Notes: generated by a model not told the origin, from the sequence alone. A DNA stretch of 64,000 bases from Streptococcus sp. LYSM12 (GCF_004569635.1 NZ_SPOZ01000003.1:62001-126000); one strand, 5' to 3'. Shown: positions 50,238 to 61,223, counted from the first letter of the stretch. Made by a program: numbers and translations.

Positions 50238-50891
50238 ATGAAACATTCAGCTTGGCATGATTTGATAAAAGAGCAACTCCCGCAGGGATACTTCGGGAAA
50301 ATCAATCAATTTTTGGACTATGTGTATGGACAGAGTGTCGTTTATCCTCCGAGGGAAAAGGTCTTCAATGCCATTCAGACAACGGCTCTCGAAGATGTAA
50401 AAGTCGTTATTCTAGGTCAGGACCCTTATCATGGTCCCAAGCAGGCACAGGGCTTGAGTTTCTCTGTTCCAAATGACCTACCGGCCCCGCCGTCCTTACA
50501 GAATATCCTGAAAGAATTAGCAGATGATGTAGGTCAAAAAGAGCAACATGATTTGACAACTTGGGCAGAACAAGGTGTCTTGCTCCTGAATGCCAGCTTG
50601 ACTGTTCCTGCTGGACAGGCCAATGGTCATGCAGGTCAAATCTGGGAGCCTTTTACAGATGCTGTTATCAAGGTGGTGAATAGCAAAGAAAGTCCTGTTG
50701 TCTTTATTCTATGGGGTTCCTATGCCCGAAAGAAAAAGGCTTTAGTGACCAACTCTCACCATTTAGTGATTGAGTCAGCTCATCCAAGTCCCTTGTCAGC
50801 CTATCGTGGTTTTTTTGGTAGTAGACCTTTCTCACGGACCAATCAATTTTTAGAAAATAGGGACTTGGAGCCGATTAACTGGCTGTTGTAG
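50238..50891 (+). CDS. ung: uracil-DNA glycosylase
   Basis: 217 aa from ATG 50238 (SD GAGGG). Family 1 UDG: catalytic Asp in [18 protein letters not shown], and the His loop [18 protein letters not shown]. Removes uracil from DNA for base-excision repair. Followed after 8 bp by mutX and then pyrC. Confidence 0.97.
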   Translation: MKHSAWHDLIKEQLPQGYFGKINQFLDYVYGQSVVYPPREKVFNAIQTTALEDVKVVILGQDPYHGPKQAQGLSFSVPNDLPAPPSLQNILKELADDVGQKEQHDLTTWAEQGVLLLNASLTVPAGQANGHAGQIWEPFTDAVIKVVNSKESPVVFILWGSYARKKKALVTNSHHLVIESAHPSPLSAYRGFFGSRPFSRTNQFLENRDLEPINWLL

Positions 50892-50899
50892 GAGGAAAA

Positions 50900-51364
50900 A
50901 TGGTAAAATTAGCAACGATTTGTTATCTTGATAACGGAAGAGAATTGCTCCTCTTGCACCGCAATAAGAAGAAAGATGATGTTCATGCTGGTAAATGGAT
51001 TGGTGTGGGTGGCAAGCTAGAAGCAGGTGAAACACCGCAGGAATGTGCCGTGCGGGAAATTTTTGAGGAAACTGGTTTACGAGCAAGGCCAGTTTTAAAA
51101 GGCATTATCACCTTTCCTAATTTTACCCCAAACCATGACTGGTATACTTATGTCTTTACGGCGACAGAGTTTGAGGGAGAGCTGAGTGAGTGCGAAGAGG
51201 GAACGCTTGAATGGGTGCCTTACGAGGAGGTTCTTTCAAAGCCGACCTGGGAGGGGGACCATACCTTTGTTTCGTGGTTATTGGAGAGCAGACCTTTCTT
51301 TTCAGCTAAGTTTAGCTATGAGGGTGAGCAGTTAGTGGATAGTCAAGTGGATTTTTATGGATAG
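50900..51364 (+). CDS. mutX: NUDIX hydrolase, MutX/MutT-type 8-oxo-dGTPase
   Basis: 154 aa. NUDIX box GGKLEAGETPQECAVREIFE followed by ETGL at about 38-61. The streptococcal MutX group lies between ung and pyrC and prevents oxidative mutation by clearing 8-oxo-dGTP. SD AGGAGG. Pairing with ung gives a small DNA-maintenance set. Confidence 0.9.
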   Translation: MVKLATICYLDNGRELLLLHRNKKKDDVHAGKWIGVGGKLEAGETPQECAVREIFEETGLRARPVLKGIITFPNFTPNHDWYTYVFTATEFEGELSECEEGTLEWVPYEEVLSKPTWEGDHTFVSWLLESRPFFSAKFSYEGEQLVDSQVDFYG

Positions 51365-51379
51365 GATAAAGGAGTAGAG

Positions 51380-52651
51380 ATGTTACTGATCAAAAATGGG
51401 CGGGTCATGGATCCCAAAACAGGCTTTGAGCAGATTTGCGATGTGTTGGTTGAGGGCAAAAAAATTGTGCAAATCGCAGAAACGATTGAGGTAGTAGCTG
51501 ATCGAGTAATTGATGCGACCGGTTTGGTTGTTGCACCTGGTTTCATTGATATTCATGTGCATTTTAGAGAACCAGGTCAGACCCATAAGGAAGACATTCA
51601 TACGGGAGCCTTGGCAGCAGCGGCTGGGGGCTTTACACGAGTGGTCATGATGGCGAATACCAATCCGACTATTTCGACAGTTGAAACCTTAGAAGAAGTC
51701 TTGGCATCAGCTGAACGTGAAGCCATTCATGTCCACTCTGTCGCAACTATTACAGAGAATTTTGATGGACAACATCTGACGGATTTTGAGCATTTACTGG
51801 CAGCAGGAGCAGTTGGTTTTTCAGATGACGGTATCCCTTTGACGAGCTCTCGCGTTGTGCGTGAGGCTATGGAGAAAGCTCAAACATTAGGTACTTTTAT
51901 TAGTCTCCACGAAGAAGATCCTGAATTAAATGGTACTTTGGGTCTTAATGAAGAAATTGCGCGTAAGCATTTTCATATTTGTGGAGCAACAGGTGTAGCT
52001 GAATACAGCATGGTAGCGCGTGATGTCATGATTGCCTATGCGACCAAGGCTCCTGTTCATATCCAGCATTTATCAAAGGAAGAAAGTGTCAGAGTAGTTG
52101 AGTTTGCTCAGCAATTAGGTGCTCAAGTTACAGCAGAAGTAGCACCGCAGCATTTTTCTAAGACAGAAAATCTGCTGTTGACCCAAGGTAGTAATGCAAA
52201 GATGAATCCTCCTTTACGCTTAGAGTCAGACCGCCTGGCTGTTATTGAGGGCTTGAAATCAGGAGTTATTTCTATTATTGCCACAGATCATGCCCCTCAT
52301 CATCAAGACGAAAAAAATGTCGAAGATATTACTCAGGCACCGTCTGGCATGACAGGTCTTGAAACCTCGTTGTCGCTCGGCTTGACCTATCTGGTAGCAG
52401 CAGGACATTTGACCTTGATGGAGCTCTTGGAAAAAATGACCGTCAATCCTGCTCAACTTTATCAGTTTGATGCGGGTTATTTAGCAGAAAATGGTCCAGC
52501 AGACATTACGATTTTTGCTCCAGATGAGAAGAGAACAGTCGCCCCTATCTTTCAGTCCAAAGCCAGCAATTCGCCCTTTATCGGTGAAGAACTAAAGGGA
52601 CAAATCTGCTATACCATTTGTGATGGTAAGATTGTCTATGAGGCTATTTAA
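51380..52651 (+). CDS. pyrC: dihydroorotase
   Basis: 423 aa, class I (PyrC/allantoinase type). Zinc-binding HVHFREPG near residue 60, [14 protein letters not shown], and C-terminal [12 protein letters not shown]. Cyclises carbamoyl aspartate. SD AAAGGAG. It is the fifth pyr gene here but is in the ung-mutX unit with no PyrR leader of its own. Confidence 0.96.
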   Translation: MLLIKNGRVMDPKTGFEQICDVLVEGKKIVQIAETIEVVADRVIDATGLVVAPGFIDIHVHFREPGQTHKEDIHTGALAAAAGGFTRVVMMANTNPTISTVETLEEVLASAEREAIHVHSVATITENFDGQHLTDFEHLLAAGAVGFSDDGIPLTSSRVVREAMEKAQTLGTFISLHEEDPELNGTLGLNEEIARKHFHICGATGVAEYSMVARDVMIAYATKAPVHIQHLSKEESVRVVEFAQQLGAQVTAEVAPQHFSKTENLLLTQGSNAKMNPPLRLESDRLAVIEGLKSGVISIIATDHAPHHQDEKNVEDITQAPSGMTGLETSLSLGLTYLVAAGHLTLMELLEKMTVNPAQLYQFDAGYLAENGPADITIFAPDEKRTVAPIFQSKASNSPFIGEELKGQICYTICDGKIVYEAI

Positions 52652-52858
52652 GTCAATATAGCTACTTTTGTTTATCTTTTATGCTAGTTACGTTATGCAA
52701 TTTACATCCTTATCTCGTCTTGTTGAACTTCAGTTTTGCTTTCGAGGAGATGGCTTTGTTATCTTTATCCCCAAAGAAAGGTCCAAAATTCTTAAAGGTG
52801 AAAGCTAGCCAGATGATACTGTTGATTGAGTGTGCAAGACGATGAGCAGTGAGTAATG

Positions 52859-52952
52859 ATATCGTCATTTCGTTTATCTTTTATTACTTCATTCTCTCCT
52901 TGCCGTACTCTAGTACAGCCTGCAGCTCGTTTCCTAGTACTAAAAGACTATA
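52859..52952 (+). repeat. RUP-like mobile repeat, 94-bp form
   Basis: From GATATCGTCATTTCG to CTAAAAGACTATA; the segment next to the right terminus is missing as in the copies at 4310 and 19543. A further badly decayed copy begins near 52661 (TATAGCTACTTTTG). Confidence 0.75.
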
Positions 52953-52973
52953 ATAGCCTATATCGAAGTAGGA

Positions 52974-53080
52974 TATCGTCATTTCGTTTATATTTTTATT
53001 ACTTCGTTCACTCGTCTTGCTGTACTCCAGTACTACCTGTGACTCGTTGCCTAGTACTAAAAATAAACGAAACGGCTATA
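52974..53080 (+). repeat. RUP-like mobile repeat, 107 bp
   Basis: From TATCGTCATTTCG to GAAACGGCTATA; second copy in tandem orientation, CCTGYGACTCGTTG subfamily. Confidence 0.85.
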
Positions 53081-53085
53081 ATCAT

Positions 53086-53117
53086 AAAAAACTAGGGAAA
53101 TATTCTCTAGTTTTTTT
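53086..53117. terminator. bidirectional terminator at the plsY end
   Basis: AAAAAACTAG/CTAGTTTTTT stem with an A/T run on each side; the minus-strand arm contains the plsY stop codon. Confidence 0.8.
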
Positions 53118-53751
53118 GATGTTGCTTTGTCAGATTTAAGCCCCAAGGGACTAAATTCTCCTCTTTTTTTAGAATCCGCTCAATGTTTTCCTTATGGCGC
53201 ACAATGACGAAAGAACCTAAGAAGAGGATGATTGGGATAAAGACAAGGTCATAATCGTGAATGAGCAATCCCATACTTGGAAAAAGAAGGGCTCCAACCA
53301 TGCCGAAGATGGATCCTATGACACTTGATAGTGACACCATGGAAGTTAGATACAGTGTAACTATAAAAACGAGTATCAGATAGATACAAAAGAGCGGTGC
53401 AAATCCCATCAGCATACCTGCTGACGTTGCAACAGCCTTGCCTCCTTTGAATTGAGCAAAGATAGGAAAGGTATGTCCCAATACAGCAACTAGCCCAAAG
53501 ACGATAGGAGAAATGGTATCAGCATGTAACCATATGGGTAGGAGAACAGCTAAGGTACCCTTTAGAAAGTCTAAAGCAAAGACCGCAATGCCAGCTTGTT
53601 TTCCTAGAACACGAAAGGTATTGGTTGTTCCGATATTTCCTGACCCGTATTCACGAATATTTTTATGGAAACATATCTGACCAATCCACAAACCAGACGG
53701 GATAGATCCCAATAAATAAGCAATCAATAAAAGTATCATTGTTTTCATCAT
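53107..53751 (-). CDS. plsY: acyl-phosphate:glycerol-3-phosphate acyltransferase
   Basis: 214 aa, five or more membrane helices. The family motifs are present: [28 protein letters not shown] and the [12 protein letters not shown] loop. It starts phospholipid synthesis from acyl-phosphate. It lies divergent from parE, as in other streptococci. The SD AAGGATATG is weak. Confidence 0.93.
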   Translation of the reverse strand: MMKTMILLLIAYLLGSIPSGLWIGQICFHKNIREYGSGNIGTTNTFRVLGKQAGIAVFALDFLKGTLAVLLPIWLHADTISPIVFGLVAVLGHTFPIFAQFKGGKAVATSAGMLMGFAPLFCIYLILVFIVTLYLTSMVSLSSVIGSIFGMVGALLFPSMGLLIHDYDLVFIPIILFLGSFVIVRHKENIERILKKEENLVPWGLNLTKQHQKN

Positions 53752-53799
53752 ATCCTTATTATACCATGAAATCGCACAAGAACCTATTTTGTAGAATAA

Positions 53800-54712
53800 A
53801 ATAGGCTGGGGGAAATGTGACAGCGGAAATCAAGATACGAGAGCGTTTGACACGAGTGATACTCGTTTTATCTCCAACCTCCAACAGTCTATCCTTAGAC
53901 TGTTGAAGCAACTCCTAGACAAAATAGGCGGCCGAACAGAAGTTGCAAGTAACTTCGTCGTGAGACCCCTGCGAAGATAGTTAGGCTCGTCACAAATGAA
54001 ATGCAGGGAGGAGCCAGCTAGCTACCGCTAGGAACAATCATTTATCTTGTGATTTTTGTAGTCATTTTTTGACTGTTTTGCCAGAGCGTTGTAGCCTGTG
54101 TTCAATTACATCAAGATACAAGGGCGTGTAAAAAGCGAATGAAAAATAGGAAATACGACGAGGAAGCTTCTGCTTCTAGGAGTATTTATCTTTTTTCCGA
54201 GCTTTTAGCCCGAGTTCAGTTACATCAAGATACAAAGCCCGTTAAAAACTCAAAGCGAAAATAGGAAATTTGACGAGTGAAAAGCTCCAGTGGAGGTTTT
54301 CAGCCTACTTCCTAAAAGTATCCGTAAGCAAGTAAACCTCGCAACGGCTTCGTCTCTTTTTCGCGCAGAGTTTAGGGCGTGTTCAATTACAAGATACAAA
54401 AGCCGTAAAGCGAGCAAGATAAAAATAGGAGGTTGACGCAGAGTCTGTATACTCCAGGAAACCTATACCTAAAGGTAACCACACCTGTAAACAACTAAAG
54501 TTGCAACAGTTGCGTTTCTTTTTTACGCAGCTCGTAGGCTGTGTTCAATTACTCAAGATACGAGGGGTGTAAAAAGCGAATGTACCCGGCCTCCGCATCT
54601 GTAAAACAGGCATAGCCTACAACAGTTACGGTAAAAATAGGAAATACGACGAGTGAAAAGCCCCAGTGGAGTTTTTCAGCCTACCTCCTAGGGAGCGTTT
54701 GCTCCGCAACCG
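53800..54712. repeat. modular hairpin repeat region 3
   Basis: No gene. The largest block of the hairpin family: ACGAGT/ACTCGT near 53851, CAACAGTCT/AGACTGTTG near 53889, GAAGTT/AACTTC near 53939, GAAGC/GCTTC (54163-54176), GAAAAGCTCC/GGAGGTTTTC (54279-54301), GAGT/ACTC (54441-54454), CAACT/AGTTG near 54493, GAAAAGCCCC/GGAGTTTTTC (54655-54677) and GGAGC/GCTCC near 54692. Linkers match regions 1 and 2. 54713-55016 holds only short, stop-broken coding-like debris. Confidence 0.78.
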
Positions 54713-55060
54713 TCTATTTCTCGCATGTTATGCCTTTAGAGCTAGTTAAAGCAAGAACATCTGGGTTTTTCCCTACCTCTTCCGTATCAATAAAGTGGAA
54801 ACAACTTGTAATCGCTGAAAATATATAAATGTGCAATAAAATTATACTCTTTGCAGCCCTGCTAGACATTGTCGGAGATTTTAGTACGCTTGTGTCAACC
54901 TTATCTTTTTGAGAATCCAATAAGGAACAAGTAAAGTGATAGCTTTGTCGTCTTTTATGACCCTTATAGGTGGTGTTGGGGGAGTTGATAACAACCATCA
55001 TTTGCAAAAATAGCAAAAAACTTGTAATATAGTAAGGATGAACAACACAGGAGGTTCCTT

Positions 55061-57004
55061 GTGGTAAAAAAGGAAATCAATATTAACAATTACAATGACG
55101 ATGCGATTCAGGTCTTAGAAGGACTGGATGCGGTTCGAAAACGTCCCGGCATGTATATTGGATCAACCGATGGAGCTGGACTGCATCACTTGGTTTGGGA
55201 AATCGTGGACAATGCGGTCGATGAAGCCTTGTCAGGATTCGGTGACAAGATTGATGTCACGATTCATAAAGACGGGAGTATCAGTGTCGCAGACCATGGA
55301 CGGGGAATGCCAGTTGGCATGCATGCGATGGGAATTCCAACAGTAGAAGTCATTTTCACAGTACTTCATGCTGGAGGAAAATTTGGTCAAGGTGGCTACA
55401 AGACTTCAGGCGGTTTGCACGGGGTAGGTTCTTCTGTCGTCAATGCTCTTTCCAGCTGGTTAGAAGTAGAGATTACCCGTGACGGAGCGATTTACCGTCA
55501 GCGTTTTGAAAATGGTGGAAAACCTGTAATAAGTCTTGAGAAAGTTGGTACAGCTCCCAAGTCGAAATCAGGAACCAAGGTTCGTTTCATGCCAGACAGC
55601 ACCATTTTTTCAACGATCGATTTCAAGTACAATACCATTGCGGAACGTTTGAATGAGTCAGCCTTTCTTTTGAAACAGGTGACCTTGACACTAACAGACG
55701 AGAGGACAGGTGAAGAAAGCCAATTCCACTACGAAAATGGCGTACAGGACTTTGTTAGCTATCTGAATGAGGACAAGGAAACCTTGACCCCTGTGCTGTA
55801 TTTTGACGGTGAAGAGGGAGGATTCCAAGTAGAAGTAGCGCTTCAGTACAATGACGGCTATTCAGATAACATCCTCTCCTTTGTCAATAATGTCCGCACC
55901 AAGGACGGCGGTACCCACGAAACAGGTCTTAAAACAGCCATCACCAAGGCCATGAATGACTATGCTAGAAAGACAGGACTGCTTAAAGAAAAGGATAAAA
56001 ACTTGGAGGGTTCTGATTACCGCGAGGGGTTAGCTGCTGTCCTATCTATCTTGGTGCCTGAGGAGCATTTGCAATTTGAGGGTCAGACCAAGGACAAACT
56101 CGGCAGTCCTCTGGCTCGTCCAGCAGTTGATAGCATTGTCTCTGACAAGTTGACGTTCTTTCTTTTGGAAAATGGCGAACTGGCTTCTAATCTCATCCGC
56201 AAGGCCATTCGTGCCAGAGATGCGAGAGAGGCAGCACGCAAGGCTCGTGATGAAAGTCGTAATGGGAAGAAAAATAAGAAAGACAAGGGGCTCCTATCAG
56301 GGAAATTAACCCCTGCCCAGTCCAAGAATGCTGCTAAAAATGAACTCTATCTGGTCGAGGGAGATTCGGCTGGTGGTTCTGCTAAGCAAGGACGGGACCG
56401 CAAATTCCAAGCGATTTTGCCCCTAAGAGGAAAGGTCATCAATACTGCCAAGGCAAAAATGGCAGATATTCTGAAAAACGAAGAAATCAATACAATGATT
56501 TATACGATCGGTGCAGGTGTCGGTTCGGACTTTAATTTAGAAGATGCGAATTACGATAAGATTATCATCATGACCGATGCGGATACAGACGGAGCCCATA
56601 TTCAGACGCTTCTCTTAACTTTCTTTTATCGCTACATGCGCCCGCTAGTAGAGGCTGGTAAGGTCTATATTGCTCTTCCTCCCCTTTATAAGATGAGTAA
56701 GGGCAAGGGTAAACAGGAAAAGATTGCCTATGCTTGGACAGATAACGAACTGGAGCAACTCCGTAAAGACTTTGGTAAGGGAGCAATGTTGCAGCGCTAT
56801 AAAGGGCTGGGCGAGATGAATGCAGACCAACTTTGGGAAACGACCATGAATCCAGCTACTCGCACCTTGATTCGCGTGACCATTGAAGACCTGGCTCGGG
56901 CAGAACGCCGCGTATCGGTTCTTATGGGAGATAAGGTCGAACCTCGCCGTAAATGGATTGAAGATAATGTCATCTTTACCTTGGAAGAAAGTGGCGCGTT
57001 TTAA
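55061..57004 (+). CDS. parE: DNA topoisomerase IV subunit B
   Basis: 647 aa from GTG 55061 (SD AGGAGG). ATPase/GHKL part with RKRPGMYIGST and GGLHGVGSSVVNALS, and TOPRIM part with VEGDSAGGSAKQGRD and DADTDGAHIQTLLLTFFYRY. Decatenates daughter chromosomes with ParC. A TAATAT/TATAGT -10 lies about 30 bp upstream. Confidence 0.97.
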   Translation: MVKKEININNYNDDAIQVLEGLDAVRKRPGMYIGSTDGAGLHHLVWEIVDNAVDEALSGFGDKIDVTIHKDGSISVADHGRGMPVGMHAMGIPTVEVIFTVLHAGGKFGQGGYKTSGGLHGVGSSVVNALSSWLEVEITRDGAIYRQRFENGGKPVISLEKVGTAPKSKSGTKVRFMPDSTIFSTIDFKYNTIAERLNESAFLLKQVTLTLTDERTGEESQFHYENGVQDFVSYLNEDKETLTPVLYFDGEEGGFQVEVALQYNDGYSDNILSFVNNVRTKDGGTHETGLKTAITKAMNDYARKTGLLKEKDKNLEGSDYREGLAAVLSILVPEEHLQFEGQTKDKLGSPLARPAVDSIVSDKLTFFLLENGELASNLIRKAIRARDAREAARKARDESRNGKKNKKDKGLLSGKLTPAQSKNAAKNELYLVEGDSAGGSAKQGRDRKFQAILPLRGKVINTAKAKMADILKNEEINTMIYTIGAGVGSDFNLEDANYDKIIIMTDADTDGAHIQTLLLTFFYRYMRPLVEAGKVYIALPPLYKMSKGKGKQEKIAYAWTDNELEQLRKDFGKGAMLQRYKGLGEMNADQLWETTMNPATRTLIRVTIEDLARAERRVSVLMGDKVEPRRKWIEDNVIFTLEESGAF

Positions 57005-57566
57005 CGGAGTGCTTTGCAATGGAGCAAAAATTCATAAGAAAAATATATTTGCCGTTAGGCATCAGTTGATGTTTTTTGCAACATCAATAGAAAAGTTATT
57101 AAACAGAGATTTGGCTGGGAAAATAAGGCTGTCTGGAGTAAGGTACGAAAAGAGAAGATTCATCCTCCAGGGTTCTGGTTGAGCATTAATATTCTACTAC
57201 GGCATGCAGGTAAGCGTGAGCGAGCCCAAAATGGATAATCGCCGCTGTAGTGAAAGAAGCCACTAACTTTGTTACTATCTTTAGGGAAGTTGGAAGACGG
57301 AATGCTTCCTACTTAGGAATGGAACTCTGCAGGAGATCGCTTCTGTCCCCACTACTTAAGGCGATTATCAAAAAAGTAAAAAAGAAAGAGTAATTTTTCG
57401 ACAAGAAACGAAGAAAGGAATGTTCTGTTAGCCTTTCTAACTGAACACGGGACTAAATTCCTAGTGAAAAAGATAAATCTCCCTAGATGTCTATCATCGT
57501 CGGTCGATTTTCTATTTTCTTACGGAATTTTTCGGCGAGCCGAATTGTCCCTTTGTATCTTAATTT
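57005..57566. other. gene-free gap between parE and parC
   Basis: 560 bp. A hairpin TTGATGTTTTTTGCAACATCAA lies near 57066-57087 (weak as a terminator). 57200-57380 has repeat-like words (GTAAGCGTGAGCGAG) but no module or gene that I can support. No SD precedes parC. Confidence 0.4.
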
Positions 57567-60017
57567 ATGTCAAACATTCAAAACATGTCCTTAGAGGACA
57601 TCATGGGAGAGCGTTTTGGGCGCTACTCCAAATACATCATTCAAGAGCGGGCCTTGCCCGACATTCGTGACGGATTGAAGCCGGTACAACGGCGGATTCT
57701 TTATTCCATGAATAAAGATGGCAATACGCATGATAAGGGGTATCGCAAGTCTGCCAAGTCTGTCGGAAATATCATGGGGAATTTCCACCCGCATGGTGAT
57801 TCGTCTATTTATGATGCCATGGTCCGCATGAGCCAAGACTGGAAAAATCGTGAGATTTTGGTGGAAATGCACGGGAACAACGGTTCCATGGACGGTGACC
57901 CACCTGCGGCGATGCGGTATACCGAGGCGCGCCTGTCTGAAATGGCAGGCTTCCTACTTGAGGATATCGACAAGAAAACCGTTCCTTTTGCCTGGAACTT
58001 TGACGATACGGAAAAAGAGCCAACTGTCTTACCTGCAGCCTTTCCAAATCTCTTAGTGAATGGGGCGACAGGGATTTCAGCAGGATATGCAACCGATATT
58101 CCGCCCCACAATCTCTCAGAGGTCATCGATGCCGTTATTTACATGATTGACCATCCAACGGCCAAGGTGGATAAGCTCATGGAATTTTTACCAGGGCCAG
58201 ATTTCCCGACAGGAGCTATTATCCAAGGACGCGATGAAATTAAGAAAGCCTATGAAACAGGAAAAGGGCGTGTGGTTGTACGCTCTAAAACTGAAATAGA
58301 GCAATTAAAAGGTGGCAAGGAACAGATTGTTGTCACAGAAATTCCTTATGAAATCAATAAGTCTGTTCTGGTTAAAAAGATTGATGATGTGCGGGTTAAT
58401 AGCAAGGTAGCAGGGATTGCTGAAGTCCGTGATGAGTCAGATCGGACTGGTCTGCGAATCGCCATTGAGCTCAAAAAAGATGCCAATCGTGAGTTGATTT
58501 TGAATTACCTGTTTAAATACACTGATTTACAGATAAATTATAATTTCAATATGGTAGCAATTGATAACTTCACTCCACGTCAAGTCGGAATTGTGCCGAT
58601 TTTGACTAGCTACATTGCCCACCGCAAAGAGGTCATCTTAGCTCGTAGTCGCTTTGATAAGGCAAAGGCTGAAAAGCGCCTCCACATTGTCGAGGGCTTG
58701 ATTCGAGTGATTTCGATTTTGGATGAGGTCATCGCGCTGATTCGGGCCAGTGAAAATAAAACAGATGCTAAGGAAAACCTCAAGGTCAGCTATGACTTTA
58801 CCGAAGAACAAGCAGAAGCTATCGTGACCCTGCAACTCTACCGTTTGACTAATACGGACGTCGTGGTTCTGGAGGAAGAAGAGGCAGAACTCCGTGATAA
58901 AATTGCCTACCTGGCAGCGATTATTGGGGATGAGCGTACGATGTACAATCTCATGAAAAAAGAGTTACGTGATGTGAAAAAGAAATTTGGTAATCCGCGC
59001 CTCAGTGAATTGCAAGATACAGCCAAAACCATTGAAATTGATACAGCTAGTCTAGTGGTTGAAGAAGAAACTTACATCAGCATTACGAAAGCAGGATATA
59101 TCAAGCGCACCAGTCCACGGTCGTTTGCAGCTTCAACAGTGGATGAAATTGGCAAGCGTGACGATGATCGCCTGATTTTTATGAGTGCAGCCAAGACCAC
59201 CCAGCAGCTTTTAATTTTCACCAATCTAGGGAATGTTATTTATCGGCCTGTCCATGAATTATCCGATATCAAATGGAAAGAAATTGGTGAACATCTCAGT
59301 CAGACAATTTCCAACTTTGAAGTAAGAGAAGAAGTCATCTATGCGGAGTTGGTAGAAAATATTGATACAGGTGTCTATCTGGCGGCAACGAAAATGGGGC
59401 AAATTAAACGTGTTGAGCGCAGCGAATTTAGACCTTGGCGGACCTATAAGTCTAAGTCACTCAAGTTTGCTAAATTGAAAAATGATGAGGATCAAGTTGT
59501 CTTGGTTGTGCCTGTTCAGCTAGAAGATGTCATGATTATTACGAAGATGGGCTACGCTCTTCGCTTTAATGGTGAAGAGGTGCCAGTCGTTGGTGCAAAG
59601 GCGGCTGGTGTCAAGGCTATTAATTTAAAAGGGAATGACACAGTAGCTGCAGCCTTTCTAGTTTCAAGCAAGGCATTCTATGTTTTGACTCAAAGAGGTG
59701 CACTGAAAAAAGTAGCAGTGGACGAAATTCCAGCAACCAGTCGTGCTAACCGCGGCTTGCAGATTTTACGTGAATTAAAAACGAAGCCACACCGTGTCTT
59801 TATCTCAGGAATAGTCCAAGGTGAAGCGATTGATTTGGACTTGTTCCACCAAGGTGAGGGTCTAGATGAGAGCCAATTTTTGAAAGTAATCTCAGCTTCT
59901 GGTCAAGTATACGAGGTAAACCTTGCAGAGCTTTCTTTCTCAGAACGTACTAGCAATGGTAGCTTTCTTTCTGACACGATTTCAGATGAAGAAGTCAACG
60001 ATGCTTACCTGATGTAA
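57567..60017 (+). CDS. parC: DNA topoisomerase IV subunit A
   Basis: 816 aa. Catalytic Tyr118 in AAMRYTEARLS; the quinolone region reads HPHGDSSIYDAM with Ser79 and Asp83 both wild type, so no target resistance is predicted here. C-terminal beta-pinwheel present to the end. No recognisable SD precedes the ATG (CTTAATTTATG). Confidence 0.97.
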   Translation: MSNIQNMSLEDIMGERFGRYSKYIIQERALPDIRDGLKPVQRRILYSMNKDGNTHDKGYRKSAKSVGNIMGNFHPHGDSSIYDAMVRMSQDWKNREILVEMHGNNGSMDGDPPAAMRYTEARLSEMAGFLLEDIDKKTVPFAWNFDDTEKEPTVLPAAFPNLLVNGATGISAGYATDIPPHNLSEVIDAVIYMIDHPTAKVDKLMEFLPGPDFPTGAIIQGRDEIKKAYETGKGRVVVRSKTEIEQLKGGKEQIVVTEIPYEINKSVLVKKIDDVRVNSKVAGIAEVRDESDRTGLRIAIELKKDANRELILNYLFKYTDLQINYNFNMVAIDNFTPRQVGIVPILTSYIAHRKEVILARSRFDKAKAEKRLHIVEGLIRVISILDEVIALIRASENKTDAKENLKVSYDFTEEQAEAIVTLQLYRLTNTDVVVLEEEEAELRDKIAYLAAIIGDERTMYNLMKKELRDVKKKFGNPRLSELQDTAKTIEIDTASLVVEEETYISITKAGYIKRTSPRSFAASTVDEIGKRDDDRLIFMSAAKTTQQLLIFTNLGNVIYRPVHELSDIKWKEIGEHLSQTISNFEVREEVIYAELVENIDTGVYLAATKMGQIKRVERSEFRPWRTYKSKSLKFAKLKNDEDQVVLVVPVQLEDVMIITKMGYALRFNGEEVPVVGAKAAGVKAINLKGNDTVAAAFLVSSKAFYVLTQRGALKKVAVDEIPATSRANRGLQILRELKTKPHRVFISGIVQGEAIDLDLFHQGEGLDESQFLKVISASGQVYEVNLAELSFSERTSNGSFLSDTISDEEVNDAYLM

Positions 60018-60018
60018 A

Positions 60019-60042
60019 AATCAGCCTTGTGCTGGTTTTTTT
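60019..60042 (+). terminator. parC terminator
   Basis: AATCAGC/GCTGGTT stem (one G-T pair), then seven T. Confidence 0.8.
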
Positions 60043-60051
60043 CTATCATTA

Positions 60052-60066
60052 AATTATCTGAAAATT
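60052..60066 (+). promoter_or_regulatory. CodY-box-like site upstream of ilvE
   Basis: AATTATCTGAAAATT matches the CodY consensus AATTTTCWGAAAATT at 14 of 15 positions. A weaker promoter (TTGAAA 60079-60084, 15 bp, TACAAT 60100-60105) follows. Repression of ilvE by CodY when branched-chain amino acids are plentiful is expected. Confidence 0.65.
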
Positions 60067-60136
60067 GAAAAATAATACTTGAAAATATGAAAAAAAGGTG
60101 TACAATGATAAGTACATACTGAAAAAGGAGAAGTCT

Positions 60137-61165
60137 ATGACTGTATCACTTGACTGGGAAAATCTTGGATTTTCCTATATGAAATTGCCTTATCGTTACT
60201 TAGCAACTTACACAGACGGAAAATGGAATGAAGGTGGCCTGACAGAAGATGCGACCCTCCATATATCTGAATCCTCACCGGCCCTCCACTACGGACAACA
60301 AGCCTTTGAGGGCTTAAAAGCCTATCGGACCAAGGATGGTTCTATCCAGCTTTTTCGTCCTGACCAGAATGCTGAGCGTCTGCAACGGACCGCTGATCGT
60401 CTCCTGATGCCGCAGGTACCGACAGAGATGTTTGTTGAAGCCTGTAAAGCAGTAGCGCGCGTTAATAGCGAATACGTTCCGCCTTATGGAACAGGAGGCA
60501 GCCTTTACCTTCGTCCGCTTTTAATTGGAATTGGAGATATTATCGGTGTCAAACCAGCAGAGGAGTACATCTTTACAGTCTTTGCCATGCCTGTTGGGAA
60601 TTATTTCAAAGGTGGACTTGCTCCGACTCATTTTCTCATCCAAGACAAGTATGACCGCGCAGCTCCTCATGGAACAGGTGCAGCCAAGGTCGGTGGAAAT
60701 TATGCAGCTTCACTCTTACCAGGTCAATATGCTAAGAAAAAAGGCTTTTCTGATGTGATTTATCTTGACCCAGCAACCCATACCAAGATTGAAGAAGTTG
60801 GATCTGCCAATTTCTTTGGGATTACCAAAAACAATGAATTTGTAACCCCCATTAGTCCGTCCATTTTGCCATCAATTACGAAATATTCGTTGCTCTATTT
60901 GGCGGAGCATCGTTTGGGGATGAAAGCTGTTGAGAGAGAAATCTTTGTGGAAGAATTGTCAGACTTTATTGAGGCAGGAGCCTGTGGCACAGCAGCAGTC
61001 ATCTCCCCAATAGGTGGTGTACAGCACGATGATGATTTCTATGTATTCTACAGTGAAACAGAAGTTGGACCTGTCACACGTAGATTATATGACGAATTAA
61101 CAGGTATCCAATTTGGTGATATTGAAGCACCAGAAGGTTGGATTGTAAAAGTAGATGAAAATTAG
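60137..61165 (+). CDS. ilvE: branched-chain amino-acid aminotransferase
   Basis: 342 aa from ATG 60137 (SD AAAAAGGAG); an upstream GTG frame includes the SD and is not the start. PLP class IV: YGQQAFEGLKAYRTKDG near residue 55, AAKVGGNYAASL near 185, IEEVGSANFFGI near 220. Interconverts Leu/Ile/Val and their 2-keto acids. Confidence 0.95.
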   Translation: MTVSLDWENLGFSYMKLPYRYLATYTDGKWNEGGLTEDATLHISESSPALHYGQQAFEGLKAYRTKDGSIQLFRPDQNAERLQRTADRLLMPQVPTEMFVEACKAVARVNSEYVPPYGTGGSLYLRPLLIGIGDIIGVKPAEEYIFTVFAMPVGNYFKGGLAPTHFLIQDKYDRAAPHGTGAAKVGGNYAASLLPGQYAKKKGFSDVIYLDPATHTKIEEVGSANFFGITKNNEFVTPISPSILPSITKYSLLYLAEHRLGMKAVEREIFVEELSDFIEAGACGTAAVISPIGGVQHDDDFYVFYSETEVGPVTRRLYDELTGIQFGDIEAPEGWIVKVDEN

Positions 61166-61192
61166 AGCTTGCACTTGCAAGCTCTATTCTTT
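61164..61192 (+). terminator. ilvE terminator
   Basis: AGAGCTTGC/GCAAGCTCT with a 4-nt loop, then ATTCTTTT. Confidence 0.8.
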
Positions 61193-61223
61193 TCGTGTAA
61201 AATGGGAAAAGTGAGGTTTGATA

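Noticed and set aside
54714..55016. 100-codon minus-strand ORF upstream of parE
   Set aside because: No SD, biased residue mix and location in decayed intergenic DNA; probably chance.
57801..57815. Quinolone-resistance mutation in parC
   Set aside because: Ser79 and Asp83 are the wild-type residues.
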